Below, one piece after another: positions 1 through 8,475 of a stretch of 64,000 nt of DNA. The notes below the pieces were generated by a model that ran no database searches, was not told where the DNA came from, and saw only the letters and a list, made by a program, of their open reading frames with translations. The stretch lies in the NCBI GenBank assembly GCA_965214615.1, contig OZ243952.1, positions 1,984,001-2,048,000 of the forward strand, read 5' to 3'. The stretch's first letter is position 1. Each line of letters starts with the position of its first letter. Source of the stretch: CBDAUN01 sp965214615 (GTDB taxonomy: Bacteria; Pseudomonadota; Gammaproteobacteria; Arenicellales; JAJDZL01). A program made the translations under genes and the position numbers.

Positions 1-199
1 GCAGATAGCCGAGTGCGAGAAGTTCCGGGTGCGTGCCCAGTGTCATCAGAGTCACCACTTCCTTGTCATCGACCTTGATCGTCAATGGAAATTCTCCGGC
101 CACGCGAATATCGCGGCTGTCGCCGTACTCGTCGGACGCAATGACCGGGTGCGTGGGACGGAGCCCTCGGTCGGAAAGAACTGGAAGCGAGGCTGTCAT
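1..199 (-). CDS. fdhD: FdhD, formate dehydrogenase sulfurtransferase (partial)
   Basis: The minus strand encodes the N-terminus of FdhD and runs off the left edge, so the C-terminal part is missing. The readable stretch contains GEFPLTIKVDD and VVTLMTLGTHPELLALGYL, typical of the FdhD found beside DUF3305/DUF3306 formate dehydrogenase loci. FdhD passes sulfur from a cysteine desulfurase to the molybdenum cofactor and is needed for active enzyme. The start used is the ATG at 197-199. The frame stays open to another ATG at 272-274, which would add 25 residues and abut the divergent gene. It is divergent from the next gene, so both probably share one control region. Confidence 0.85.
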   Translation of the reverse strand, partial: MTASLPVLSDRGLRPTHPVIASDEYGDSRDIRVAGEFPLTIKVDDKEVVTLMTLGTHPELLALGYL

Positions 200-302
200 T
201 GAAATTGTGCGGAGTGAATTGGCGAATTCGATTGCGATACGCTCGGCCGCATTATAATTTATTGCGGGGGACATGAATGCACATACCTGCGGCACGGAAA
301 AT

Positions 303-821
303 ATGGTTGATAGCAGCACAGCGCAGTTCAAGGTTTCAGTCGTACTGGAAAGCCGTCTGAAGACTGTCGGAAAATGGAGTGTACTGCAGTGGGATCTGCT
401 GCAGGTGCTGTCCGATCCGAAGGGCCCGGATTTCCTTGAAGGGCCGCTGACTTTGCGCGAATCGGAGTCGGGATCGCAAATCATGTGGAAGGGCCTGCGC
501 CTGAAACTGTTTGCCGATTCGGCCGAAGGCTACTGGTATAATCTCTTATCGGATACGCCGTACGCTTTCGTGCTTTGTGAATACGACACCGAAGGAGAGC
601 AGGACGACCCTCCGGTTCCAATCTTGATAACTGCAAACCAGGACGAGGCAGGCGGGCACCTTGAAGCGGACAATCTGGTGCTTTCCGGTCCATTGCCTGT
701 TGATATTAGAGATGCGGTCGAACGATTCGTGGTCCATAACTATGTGCCTGAAAAGCGCAGGAAGAGAAAGCGGCGCGACTGGTTTAAGGAAGCGAACCGC
801 AGAGACGACCAGGATGCCTAG
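303..821 (+). CDS. DUF3305 protein of formate dehydrogenase locus
   Basis: Soluble protein of about 172 residues. Its opening (FKVSVVLESR followed by KWSVLQWDLLQV) is the DUF3305 signature, a family almost always found beside fdhD and formate dehydrogenase structural genes. Its molecular role is not established, and an accessory or maturation function is inferred from context. The C-terminus is very basic (KRRKRKRRDW). The ATG at 303 is preferred because the family core begins soon after it. An in-frame ATG at 273 exists but would overlap the upstream alternative start of divergent fdhD. No signal peptide or membrane segment is visible. Confidence 0.75.
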   Translation: MVDSSTAQFKVSVVLESRLKTVGKWSVLQWDLLQVLSDPKGPDFLEGPLTLRESESGSQIMWKGLRLKLFADSAEGYWYNLLSDTPYAFVLCEYDTEGEQDDPPVPILITANQDEAGGHLEADNLVLSGPLPVDIRDAVERFVVHNYVPEKRRKRKRRDWFKEANRRDDQDA

Positions 822-847
822 CTGCAGCGGTACCTTCTAGTGCTGCC

Positions 848-1435
848 ATGACAGATACTTTTATCCATCGCTGGTCTCAGAAAAAGGCGCAGGAAAATCC
901 GGACGAGGCTGAAACTGAAAGGCTCGCGGATGAGGCTGAAGCAGGCGGGCGACCGCAAGCGGTCGCGCACGTCGATCCGGGAGATGCTGAATCCGGGAGT
1001 CCGGAAGCGGAAGAAAAGGCCGAACCTCCCCCGCTGGACACATTGAGCGATGACAGCGACTACTCGGCATTCCTGTCGCCCGAAGTCGATGAGAGCCTGC
1101 GCAAACTGGCTCTGAGGAAGCTGTTCAAGGCTCCTTTCTACAACATCGTCGACGGACTGAACGACTACGACGACGATTTCACAACATTCGAAGGACTCGG
1201 TAACATTGTCACTTCGGATATGAAGTTTCATGCCGAACGCAAGGAGGCCGAAGCGCGCGAGGCCGAACAGGCCCGAGCGGGCGAAATAAAGGATGATCAG
1301 GAATTGGAAGCCAAAGCCGCAGAAGCATCGGAAGATGACGCGGACGACGATCGGCTGCGTGATGCGGAAATTGCAGAATCGCAAGACGCCGAAAGCGACT
1401 CCGAAACCGAATTCGACGAACCCAGTCCTGCGTGA
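848..1435 (+). CDS. DUF3306 protein of formate dehydrogenase locus
   Basis: Very acidic 195-residue protein. It starts with FIHRWSQKK, the hallmark N-terminus of DUF3306, followed by a low-complexity Glu/Ala/Asp-rich stretch, a conserved central block (DYSAFLSPEVDESLRKLALRKLF) and a second acidic tail from about residue 125. The central block contains the FxxPxFNxxDGLNDYDDDF-type segment of the family. It sits 26 bases after the DUF3305 gene and 45 before the polyferredoxin gene, in one apparent operon. Function is unknown. The disordered acidic tails suggest a protein-binding accessory factor, which is inference. Confidence 0.75.
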   Translation: MTDTFIHRWSQKKAQENPDEAETERLADEAEAGGRPQAVAHVDPGDAESGSPEAEEKAEPPPLDTLSDDSDYSAFLSPEVDESLRKLALRKLFKAPFYNIVDGLNDYDDDFTTFEGLGNIVTSDMKFHAERKEAEAREAEQARAGEIKDDQELEAKAAEASEDDADDDRLRDAEIAESQDAESDSETEFDEPSPA

Positions 1436-1480
1436 CGACCAAGTGCGCTGCGCAGCGTTCACACCCACCGGGAAGTTGCA

Positions 1481-3169
1481 ATGACTATTGCTGAAAATAC
1501 AGGCCTGGCCTTGCGCCGCACTTCAAGCGACGGCCGTGCGCGCGCGCAAAGCATGGATCATCTTCCAAATGTCCGTCCGAATGCGACGCTGATCACATAC
1601 CGTTCGAGCGGTCGGTTGCTGGTAGTCGGGCCGCATGCCGCTGTCTCCGAGGCTGCCAGACACTGCCAGGCAAAGTCCGGGATTCAGTGCGTACTGCTCT
1701 CAACGGAGATCAGCGTTCATAGAAAGGAAGCGCCAGCGAACGGCAGGCACGAGGTGTATCTGGCAGACTTTGTGGAAATCACCGGTCACCTCGGCGCATT
1801 TGTGGTCGAAGTGTCAAGAAATGACAAAGTTGTGAATTTCGCCGAGACTCTGGGATATGAATCAAAGACGTTCGATCTGGTCCTGGACCTGGGCGATACT
1901 CCGGCGATCGACAGTGAAATTTCTCCGCCTGGCTATATCTCCACTGCCGGTACGCGGAGAACGATCGAAGGCGCGGTAGACGAAATCTCCGAGCTTGTCG
2001 GAAACTTCGAAAAGCCCAAATACTTCAGCTACGACCCGGACATATGCGCTCATGGAAGAAGCGGCCTGATCGGCTGCTCGCGCTGTCTGGATGCCTGCCC
2101 GACCGACGCAATATCGTCGATCGGCGAAATGATCGAGGTGGACCCGTATCTGTGCCAGGGCGCCGGGGCATGTTCCTCGGCGTGTCCGACCGGAGCAATC
2201 ACCTACGACCATCCCTGTTCGAGCACTTTGATCGATGCGATCCGGAATCTGCTCAAATCGTATCGGCAAGCCGGCGGCGAAAATCCGTCTGTGCTGTTTT
2301 ACGATTCCGAAGCAGGCAGCGAGATTGTTGTCAAGTCTGCTGCCAGTCTGCCTCAGAATCTGCTGCCAATCGAGGTCGAAGAAATCGGATCGATCGGAAT
2401 CGACATCTGGCTGACGTGCATTGCCTACGGCAGCCGGTCGGTATCAATTCTTGTGCCGCCCCCGGTTGCCCGTTCAGTCACCGAGGAGCTTCGAAGCCAG
2501 ATTGAGTACTTTGACGCACTCCTAGTCGGCGCAGGCTATGAAAACGGGGCCGTTCGCCTGCTGGAAGCGGATGGCAAAACGAAGTTGCTGAAGGCGCTGA
2601 AGCAAGGCGGTAGCGAACTTGCAATCGAACCCGCAAATTTTCTTCCGTCAGGCGCAAAGCGCACCGACATCCGAATGGCGCTGGATTACCTTTATGAACT
2701 TGCGCAGCCCCGCAGCACGGTCGCTGCGCTGCCCGAAGGTGCGCCGTTCGGGGAAATCAAGGTAGACCGGGGCGATTGCACGCTCTGCTTTGCCTGCGTA
2801 TCAGTGTGTCCTGCGTCTGCGCTGGAAGCCGGCGGCGACACGCCTAAGCTCAGTTTCATCGAATGGAATTGCGTGCAATGCGGACTGTGCGAAACGGCAT
2901 GCCCGGAAACGGCGATATCATTGAAGCCGCGGTTTGTATTCGACCCGGCAAAGCGCATGCGGTCTCGCACATTGAACGAAGATGCGCCGCTGTGCTGCAT
3001 CGGCTGCGGCAAGCCGTTTGCGACCCGTTCGATGCTCGCCCGGATGCAGACGAAGCTGAAAGACCACTGGATGTTTCAGGATCCCGACGCGGTCAAGCGT
3101 CTGGAAATGTGCGAAGACTGCCGGGTCAAGGACATGTATGAAAACGATAACAGCCAGATCAAATTCTGA
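1481..3169 (+). CDS. 4Fe-4S polyferredoxin of formate dehydrogenase locus
   Basis: 562-residue soluble protein with several iron-sulfur motifs: C-x2-C-x3-CP pairs near residues 189-205 (GCSRCLDACPTDAI) and 220-235 (GACSSACPTGAI), then another pair near 430-475 (CTLCFACVSVCP and CVQCGLCETACP). A C-terminal CxxC..CxxC segment from about 505 (CCIGCGKPF, then CEDC) looks like a rubredoxin- or zinc-ribbon-like site. Proteins of this layout are regular members of DUF3305/DUF3306 formate dehydrogenase loci. An electron-transfer or cluster-assembly role is inferred, and the family has no settled function that I can name. There is no signal peptide, so it is probably cytoplasmic. It is the last gene before a 407-base gap with a promoter. 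Confidence 0.8.
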   Translation: MTIAENTGLALRRTSSDGRARAQSMDHLPNVRPNATLITYRSSGRLLVVGPHAAVSEAARHCQAKSGIQCVLLSTEISVHRKEAPANGRHEVYLADFVEITGHLGAFVVEVSRNDKVVNFAETLGYESKTFDLVLDLGDTPAIDSEISPPGYISTAGTRRTIEGAVDEISELVGNFEKPKYFSYDPDICAHGRSGLIGCSRCLDACPTDAISSIGEMIEVDPYLCQGAGACSSACPTGAITYDHPCSSTLIDAIRNLLKSYRQAGGENPSVLFYDSEAGSEIVVKSAASLPQNLLPIEVEEIGSIGIDIWLTCIAYGSRSVSILVPPPVARSVTEELRSQIEYFDALLVGAGYENGAVRLLEADGKTKLLKALKQGGSELAIEPANFLPSGAKRTDIRMALDYLYELAQPRSTVAALPEGAPFGEIKVDRGDCTLCFACVSVCPASALEAGGDTPKLSFIEWNCVQCGLCETACPETAISLKPRFVFDPAKRMRSRTLNEDAPLCCIGCGKPFATRSMLARMQTKLKDHWMFQDPDAVKRLEMCEDCRVKDMYENDNSQIKF

Positions 3170-3436
3170 GTGTTTCGGCATCTTCATTTCATTGTAAACA
3201 CCGCTGCTCATTCACGCCAAACCACCAGTTGGATCGGCCAATTGATAACCTTGAGATGCAATACGCTTAAAAATAGAAGTAAAGTCATCCGGAGCGTGCA
3301 ATATTTGCGAGCACAGTCAATTTAAGTTTCGACCAGACACATTCGCCAGGCAGATATAGGGCTTCGCCAAGGCTGAAAACAATATCGACTATCTGAATTG
3401 AATCTTGTGCAAGGCGACCCGACCCTGTAATTAGTC

Positions 3437-3465
3437 TTGACTTAGGCCCGGATACCGGCTATTCT
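3437..3465 (+). promoter_or_regulatory. sigma70-type promoter for the fdh structural operon
   Basis: In the 407-base gap between the polyferredoxin and the TorD-like gene there is TTGACT at 3437-3442 and TATTCT at 3460-3465, separated by 17 bases, close to consensus. It would start transcription near 3472, about 105 bases before the chaperone start. The rest of 3170-3576 shows no recognisable gene. Confidence 0.5.
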
Positions 3466-3576
3466 CAATTTTCGTTCGCAAGATTTAAAGGCGAACTTGA
3501 AGGGTGCAAGCAAAAAAATAATTGGCATCCTTCGTGCGGCTGAGAAACCGTGTGAATTTGGGAGACCAAAGCATAA

Positions 3577-4194
3577 GTGACTACAACTCAGCGTCAAATT
3601 GAGTTTGATACGCAGGAGCAACGCTTACGCGCCAGCTACTATTATCTGCTATCGCGATTCCTGTGCTCCCCGCCCAGCACGGAACTCCTCTCCAACATTG
3701 CTGCACTTGGTAATTCGGAACCTGACGAATCCAGCGGCTTCGCAATCGCGCTCAGCCAGCTGTCCTCAGCCGCCGCACAGGCATCCGACCTTGAAGCCCT
3801 CGACGATGAATACCATGCTCTTTTCGTAGGTCTCGGTCGCGGCGAACTGCTGCCTTATGCATCCTGGTATAGCACCGGCATGCTTATGGACAAGCCGCTA
3901 AGCCTGGTGCGCGAGGACCTTAAGGCCCTTGGCATGGAGCGCGTGGCAGACAACAAGGAACCCGAAGATCATATCGCCGCCCTATTTGACATTATGGGCA
4001 TGATGATCGAGTCCGGAGATGAATTCCAGTTCAAGGCGCAGCAAACTTTTTTCGATCGCCATCTTAGATCGTGGGTGCGCAGGTTCTTCAAGGACCTTCA
4101 AAACGCCAGAACGGCAAAATTTTATAAGAATGTCGGCAAATTCGGACTTGAATTCGCCGACTTCGAAGCGGAATACCTTTCGATGCCGACCTAG
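3577..4194 (+). CDS. TorD/DmsD-family molybdoenzyme chaperone
   Basis: 205-residue all-alpha type protein of the TorD family, which binds the twin-arginine leader of a molybdoenzyme and holds it until cofactor is inserted. Visible family features are the N-terminal RASYYYLLSRFLCSPP segment, the central block DDEYHALFVGLGRGELLPYAS around residues 75-95 and EPEDHIAALFDIMG near 130. The start is GTG at 3577 with GGGAGA about 12 bases upstream. It lies just before the small TAT peptide gene and the catalytic subunit, its likely clients. Confidence 0.88.
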   Translation: MTTTQRQIEFDTQEQRLRASYYYLLSRFLCSPPSTELLSNIAALGNSEPDESSGFAIALSQLSSAAAQASDLEALDDEYHALFVGLGRGELLPYASWYSTGMLMDKPLSLVREDLKALGMERVADNKEPEDHIAALFDIMGMMIESGDEFQFKAQQTFFDRHLRSWVRRFFKDLQNARTAKFYKNVGKFGLEFADFEAEYLSMPT

Positions 4195-4216
4195 CGGTTG
4201 GCGCGTTCGGTATGTA

Positions 4217-4228
4217 TGTGACGTCACA
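4217..4228. promoter_or_regulatory. 12-bp perfect palindrome between chaperone and TAT peptide genes
   Basis: TGTGACGTCACA is a perfect 12-base palindrome in the 59-base gap before the small TAT gene. It has CRP/FNR-like half-sites, but with only two bases between them instead of the usual spacing, so it is not a standard CRP site. It could be an operator for another dimeric regulator or a chance palindrome. Confidence 0.25.
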
Positions 4229-4253
4229 AAAACATACTAAAGAGGAGAATGCT

Positions 4254-4463
4254 ATGAAACGTAGCAAAATTGTAGACCGGGACTCGCGGCGCGATGCTCT
4301 CAAAGGCTTGGCGGCGCTTGGCGGCGCCGCGGCAGCATCGACAGTTGCCGGCAGTGCGTCAGCTGCAACGGCGGAAGCCGAGGCGGAGCAGCGCCCCCCT
4401 GAGACTCTAGGTTATCGCGAAACCGATCATATTCGTGAATATTATCGCAAGGCGCGATTCTGA
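4254..4463 (+). CDS. small twin-arginine peptide of formate dehydrogenase operon
   Basis: 69-residue protein with SRRDALKGLAALGG near the N-terminus, a twin-arginine-like leader, followed by an Ala-rich segment and the tail ETDHIREYYRKARF. Short proteins of this pattern sit directly upstream of formate dehydrogenase alpha genes in DUF3305/DUF3306 loci. The tail is conserved there and may contact the enzyme or its chaperone (inference). The start at 4254 is fixed by a strong AGAGGAG ribosome site. An upstream in-frame ATG at 4212 lacks one. The leader AACATACTA before the ribosome site recurs before the catalytic gene. Confidence 0.8.
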   Translation: MKRSKIVDRDSRRDALKGLAALGGAAAASTVAGSASAATAEAEAEQRPPETLGYRETDHIREYYRKARF

Positions 4464-4495
4464 ATTCCGGAACATACTAGGGAGATATTTCAAAA

Positions 4496-7378
4496 ATGAA
4501 ACTAGTTCGAAGCAGTGACAGCGGTACCGTCGCAGGCGTCGCCTCGACAGGAAATGCTGTCAATCGAAGAACGTTTTTGAAACGTTCAGGACTCGCGTTC
4601 GGCACAGGTGCCGCTGCTGCGATGTTTGCCCCCCAGCTGATGCGCAAGGCGCAGGCGGCGTCCGAAGGCTTTTCGCCAATGGAAGGGGTGCAGACGGAGA
4701 TCAGGCGCAGCGTCTGTACGCACTGTTCCGTAGGTTGCGGAGTCGTCGCGGAAGTCCAAAACGGCGTGTGGACCGGCCAGGAGCCGGATTATGACTCGCC
4801 GTTCAATCTGGGCGCACATTGCTCCAAGGGAGCGACAGTGCGCGAGCACGGCATGGGGCCGAAGCGTCTTCGCTATCCGATGAAGCTTGTCAGCGGCAAG
4901 TGGAAGCGGCTGAGCTGGGACGAAGCGGTCGACGAGATCGGAGACCGGCTGCTGGAGATCCGCGAGCAATCCGGACCTGATTCGGTGTATTGGCTGGGTT
5001 CGGCCAAGCATAACAACGAGCAGGCCTACCTGTTTCGCAAATTTGCGGCCATGTGGGGAACCAACAACGTCGACCATCAGGCGAGAATCTGCCATTCGAC
5101 CACTGTTGCCGGAGTCGCCAACACCTGGGGCTACGGGGCAATGACGAATTCGTACAACGATATGCACAACTCCAAGGCGATGTTCTTCATCGGCAGCAAT
5201 GCCGCCGAAGCGCACCCCGTCGCGATGCAGCATATCCTGCGTGCGAAGGAGAACGGCTCGAAGATGATCGTGTGCGATCCGCGGTTCACGCGAACTGCAG
5301 CGCATGCCGACCACTTTGTACGGTTCCGGCCGGGAGCGGACGTTGCGCTGATCTGGGGCGTGCTGTGGCACATTCTCGAAAACGGCTGGGAAGACACCGA
5401 ATACATCAACCAGCGCGTCTACGGGATGGATCAGATTCGCCAGGAAGTCGCCCGGTGGACCCCGGAAGAAGTGGAGCGCGTGACCGGAACACCTCCGGAT
5501 GTAGTCAGAAAAGCTGCGCAGATCATGCATGAAAACCGGCCGGGCACCATCGTATGGTGCATGGGCGGAACCCAGCATACGATCGGCAACAACAACACGC
5601 GGGCCTACTGCGTGCTGCAGCTGGCACTCGGCAACATCGGAAAATCCGGCGGCGGCGCCAACATTTTCCGTGGGCACGACAATGTCCAGGGTGCAACGGA
5701 TCTCGGAGTCCTGTCTCATACGCTGCCAGGCTACTACGGGCTGTCAAACGGCGCGTGGAACCACTGGTCGCGGGTCTGGGACCTTGATTTCGAGTGGGTC
5801 AAAGGCCAGTTCGACGCGGCGGAAGTCGAAGGCGACAACGGCAAGCCGACTCATCCGATGAACTACAAGGGCATACCGGTGTCACGCTGGATCGATGGAA
5901 TTCTGGAAGACAAGGACAACATGGGCCAGCGGGACAACGTCCGAGCCATGATCTACATGGGACACGCGGTGAACAGTCAATCGCGCGGACCGGAAATGAA
6001 AAAGGCGATGGAAATGCTCGACCTGATGGTGATTGTAGATCCGCATCCGACTCATGCAGCCGTAATGAACGATCGCACCGACGGCATCTACTTGCTGCCG
6101 GCTGCGACACAGTTCGAAACCTACGGCTCGGTCACCGCGTCAAACCGCTCGATTCAGTGGCGCGACAAGGTTATCGAACCTGTGTGGGAATCGCTGCCGG
6201 ATCACACGATCCTCTACAAATTCGCCAAGAAGCTCGGATTTCACCAGGAGTTCTGCAAGAACATCAAGGTGACCGATGACGAGCCTCTGATCGAAGATGT
6301 GACTGGCGAGATCAACCGCGGCATGTGGACGATCGGCTACACGGGTCAGAGTCCGGAAAGGCTGAAGCTGCATATGGCCAACAAGCATACGTTCAACACC
6401 ACGACGCTCAAGGCCGAAGGCGGCCCTGCCGACGGTGATTACTACGGCATGCCTTGGCCCTGCTGGGGCAATCCGGAAATGGGCCACCCCGGCACACCGG
6501 TGCTCTACAATACCGAGCTGCCAGTAGCCGAAGGCGGACTGTGCTTCCGGGCCCGGTTCGGCGTTGAACGCGAAGGCGTGAACCTGCTGGCTGAGAATTC
6601 CTACCCGGTCGGGTCGGAAATTCAGGACGGCTATCCGGAATTTTCCTCCAAGCTGCTTCAGCAACTCGGGTGGTGGGACGATCTCACCGCCGAGGAGAAG
6701 GCGGCCGCGGAAGGCAAGAACTGGAAAACCGACCTTTCCGGCGGCATCCAAAGGGTTGCAATCAAGCATGGCTGCGCCCCGTTTGGAAATGCAAAAGCGC
6801 GTTCGGTAGTCTGGACCTTCCCGGATCCGGTGCCGATTCATCGCGAGCCTCTGTATACACCGGATCGCGAGCTTGCCGAGAGGTATCCGACGTACGCCGA
6901 CCGCAAGAGATTCTATCGCTTGCCGACGCGCTACGGCTCGATCCAGGCCACCGACTATTCAGGCGAGTATCCGCTGATATTGACCAGCGGGCGACTCGTA
7001 GAATACGAAGGCGGCGGCGAAGAGCAGCGGTCCAACTCCTGGCTGGCGGAATTGCAGCAGGATATGTTTGTCGAGGTTAACCCGAAGGATGCCAACGATG
7101 CCGGCATTCGTGACGGTCAAATGGTGTGGATCCTCACTCCCGAAGGAGCCCGGATCCGCGTCATGACGATGGTCACGCAGCGAGTCGGCGAAGGCGTGCT
7201 GTTCACGCCGTTCCATTTCGGAGGCATGTTCCAGGGCAAGGATCTGATCGACAAGTATCCCGAAGGCACTGCGCCCTATATCCGGGGTGAGGCATGCAAT
7301 ACGGCCTTCACCTACGGCTACGATTCAGTAACACAGATGCAAGAGACGAAAGTCACTCTTTGCAGACTCAGCACATAG
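4496..7378 (+). CDS. formate dehydrogenase catalytic (alpha) subunit, Mo-bisMGD
   Basis: 960-residue enzyme oxidising formate to CO2 at a molybdenum bis-MGD site and passing electrons through a 4Fe-4S cluster. The twin-arginine signal is NRRTFLKRSG near residues 22-31, so the complex is exported folded. The cluster ligands are C74, C77, C81 and C109. The metal ligand is C199 with H200 (ARICHS): codon TGC, not TGA, so this is a cysteine rather than a selenocysteine enzyme. A C-terminal molybdopterin-dinucleotide-binding domain (LTSGRLVEYEGGGE onward) closes the protein. The overall layout matches the membrane-associated periplasmic FdnG/FdoG class, though the length is slightly under FdnG. It is followed 12 bases later by the ferredoxin subunit. 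Confidence 0.93.
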   Translation: MKLVRSSDSGTVAGVASTGNAVNRRTFLKRSGLAFGTGAAAAMFAPQLMRKAQAASEGFSPMEGVQTEIRRSVCTHCSVGCGVVAEVQNGVWTGQEPDYDSPFNLGAHCSKGATVREHGMGPKRLRYPMKLVSGKWKRLSWDEAVDEIGDRLLEIREQSGPDSVYWLGSAKHNNEQAYLFRKFAAMWGTNNVDHQARICHSTTVAGVANTWGYGAMTNSYNDMHNSKAMFFIGSNAAEAHPVAMQHILRAKENGSKMIVCDPRFTRTAAHADHFVRFRPGADVALIWGVLWHILENGWEDTEYINQRVYGMDQIRQEVARWTPEEVERVTGTPPDVVRKAAQIMHENRPGTIVWCMGGTQHTIGNNNTRAYCVLQLALGNIGKSGGGANIFRGHDNVQGATDLGVLSHTLPGYYGLSNGAWNHWSRVWDLDFEWVKGQFDAAEVEGDNGKPTHPMNYKGIPVSRWIDGILEDKDNMGQRDNVRAMIYMGHAVNSQSRGPEMKKAMEMLDLMVIVDPHPTHAAVMNDRTDGIYLLPAATQFETYGSVTASNRSIQWRDKVIEPVWESLPDHTILYKFAKKLGFHQEFCKNIKVTDDEPLIEDVTGEINRGMWTIGYTGQSPERLKLHMANKHTFNTTTLKAEGGPADGDYYGMPWPCWGNPEMGHPGTPVLYNTELPVAEGGLCFRARFGVEREGVNLLAENSYPVGSEIQDGYPEFSSKLLQQLGWWDDLTAEEKAAAEGKNWKTDLSGGIQRVAIKHGCAPFGNAKARSVVWTFPDPVPIHREPLYTPDRELAERYPTYADRKRFYRLPTRYGSIQATDYSGEYPLILTSGRLVEYEGGGEEQRSNSWLAELQQDMFVEVNPKDANDAGIRDGQMVWILTPEGARIRVMTMVTQRVGEGVLFTPFHFGGMFQGKDLIDKYPEGTAPYIRGEACNTAFTYGYDSVTQMQETKVTLCRLST

Positions 7379-7390
7379 GAGGAATTCCAA

Positions 7391-7978
7391 ATGGCACGAA
7401 TGAAATTTTTGTGTGATGCCGAGCGCTGCATCGAATGCAACGCCTGCGTTACTGCGTGCAAGAACGAGAACGAAGTTCCCTGGGGCGTCAACCGGCGCCG
7501 AGTCGTCGTGCTTAACGACGGCGTGCCGGGTGAAAAATCGATCTCGGTCGCCTGCATGCATTGCACCGATGCGCCATGCGCAGCGGTCTGCCCCGTCGAT
7601 TGCTTCTACACAACCGACGACGGCATTGTTCTGCATGACAAGGATCTTTGCATTGGCTGCGGCTATTGCTTTTACGCGTGTCCTTTCGGCGCGCCGCAAT
7701 ATCCGCAGGAGCAGGCATTCGGAGTTCGAGGCAAGATGGACAAATGCACGTTCTGTGCAGGCGGTCCCGCCGCGGACAACTCGGATGCCGAATTCGCCAA
7801 GTATGGACGCAACCGCATCAGTGAAGGCAAGCTTCCGCTTTGCGCCGAAATGTGCGCCACCAAGGCGCTCATTGCAGGCGATGGCGACATAGTTGCCGAC
7901 ATCTACCGCGAACGCGTACTTCATCGCGGCGGACGTCCCCAGACATACGGCTGGGAGGCGGCTTATCCTACGGGATAG
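7391..7978 (+). CDS. formate dehydrogenase 4Fe-4S (beta) subunit
   Basis: 195-residue ferredoxin subunit carrying electrons from the alpha subunit to the cytochrome b subunit. Cys motifs for four 4Fe-4S clusters are visible: CIECNACVTAC near residues 14-24, CMHCTDAPCAAVCP near 55-68, CIGCGYCFYACPFG near 87-100 and CTFC with a distal CAEMC. The protein lacks its own signal peptide and is probably exported with alpha. It also lacks the C-terminal membrane anchor present in FdnH. AGGAGG overlaps the end of the alpha gene 6-12 bases upstream. A strong terminator follows the stop. Confidence 0.92.
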   Translation: MARMKFLCDAERCIECNACVTACKNENEVPWGVNRRRVVVLNDGVPGEKSISVACMHCTDAPCAAVCPVDCFYTTDDGIVLHDKDLCIGCGYCFYACPFGAPQYPQEQAFGVRGKMDKCTFCAGGPAADNSDAEFAKYGRNRISEGKLPLCAEMCATKALIAGDGDIVADIYRERVLHRGGRPQTYGWEAAYPTG

Positions 7979-7987
7979 TCAGATTGG

Positions 7988-8024
7988 AAAACGGGGAGTG
8001 CATCCGCCCTCCCCGTTTTTCCTT
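7988..8024 (+). terminator. rho-independent terminator after the beta subunit gene
   Basis: A perfect 11-base stem (AAAACGGGGAG, 7988-7998, with its complement at 8009-8019) encloses a 10-base loop and ends in a T run. It lies directly downstream of the beta subunit gene, inside the locus, so expression of the lipoprotein and cytochrome genes must come from read-through or a separate promoter. Confidence 0.85.
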
Positions 8025-8234
8025 CATCGCGAACTGCTGATCCAATTGCTGGACAGCGGGCAAAACGAATTAAAAGCAAGACTCAGCGCTTTACGGCCAT
8101 AGCCGATGGCAATATGCGCCGCAGCAAAGCAGACATGAAGGTTCAGCGGCCGCAGAAATTCATCCGGCTCGGTCGGGCAGTCGCAGAGCACAAATTGGTT
8201 CAATCTTGAAAGGATTTTTTTGGAGAAAGCAAAC

Positions 8235-8435
8235 ATGCGAAGCAAGAAGCATAGCAGGATCATCCCGTTGATTGCGATTCTGTTCAGCGCACTCGCACTG
8301 TCCGGATGCTGGGAGGGTTTCGACGTCGTGCTGCACGAGCCTGGCGTATACAAAGGGCCTGCAGACCCGTTGACAGAACAAGGCACGCAAGCAGCGCTGG
8401 CAGAACGGTTGACACTGGTGCAAACCGACCGCTGA
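8235..8435 (+). CDS. small lipoprotein in formate dehydrogenase locus
   Basis: 66-residue predicted lipoprotein. The basic N-terminus MRSKKHS is followed by a hydrophobic stretch and lipobox LSGC with the modified cysteine near residue 25, then a short hydrophilic tail. The start at 8235 is chosen because TGGAGA lies 10 bases upstream. The longer TTG-started frame would place its start inside that ribosome site. It sits between the beta and gamma subunit genes, so a role at the membrane-bound complex (assembly or a small extra subunit) is inferred. I do not recognise a named family. Confidence 0.65.
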   Translation: MRSKKHSRIIPLIAILFSALALSGCWEGFDVVLHEPGVYKGPADPLTEQGTQAALAERLTLVQTDR

Positions 8436-8475
8436 GTCTTTTTGCCGCTCAAAATGGAAGGAGATACGAACTCAA

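Noticed and set aside
4217..4228. CRP binding site
   Set aside because: Half-sites TGTGA and TCACA are two bases apart rather than six, so a normal CRP dimer would not fit.
5090..5092. Selenocysteine in formate dehydrogenase
   Set aside because: The metal-ligand codon is TGC (Cys), not TGA, and the frame needs no recoding.
4586..5719. 377-codon minus-strand frame inside the formate dehydrogenase alpha gene
   Set aside because: Antisense shadow of a certain gene, with no family features.
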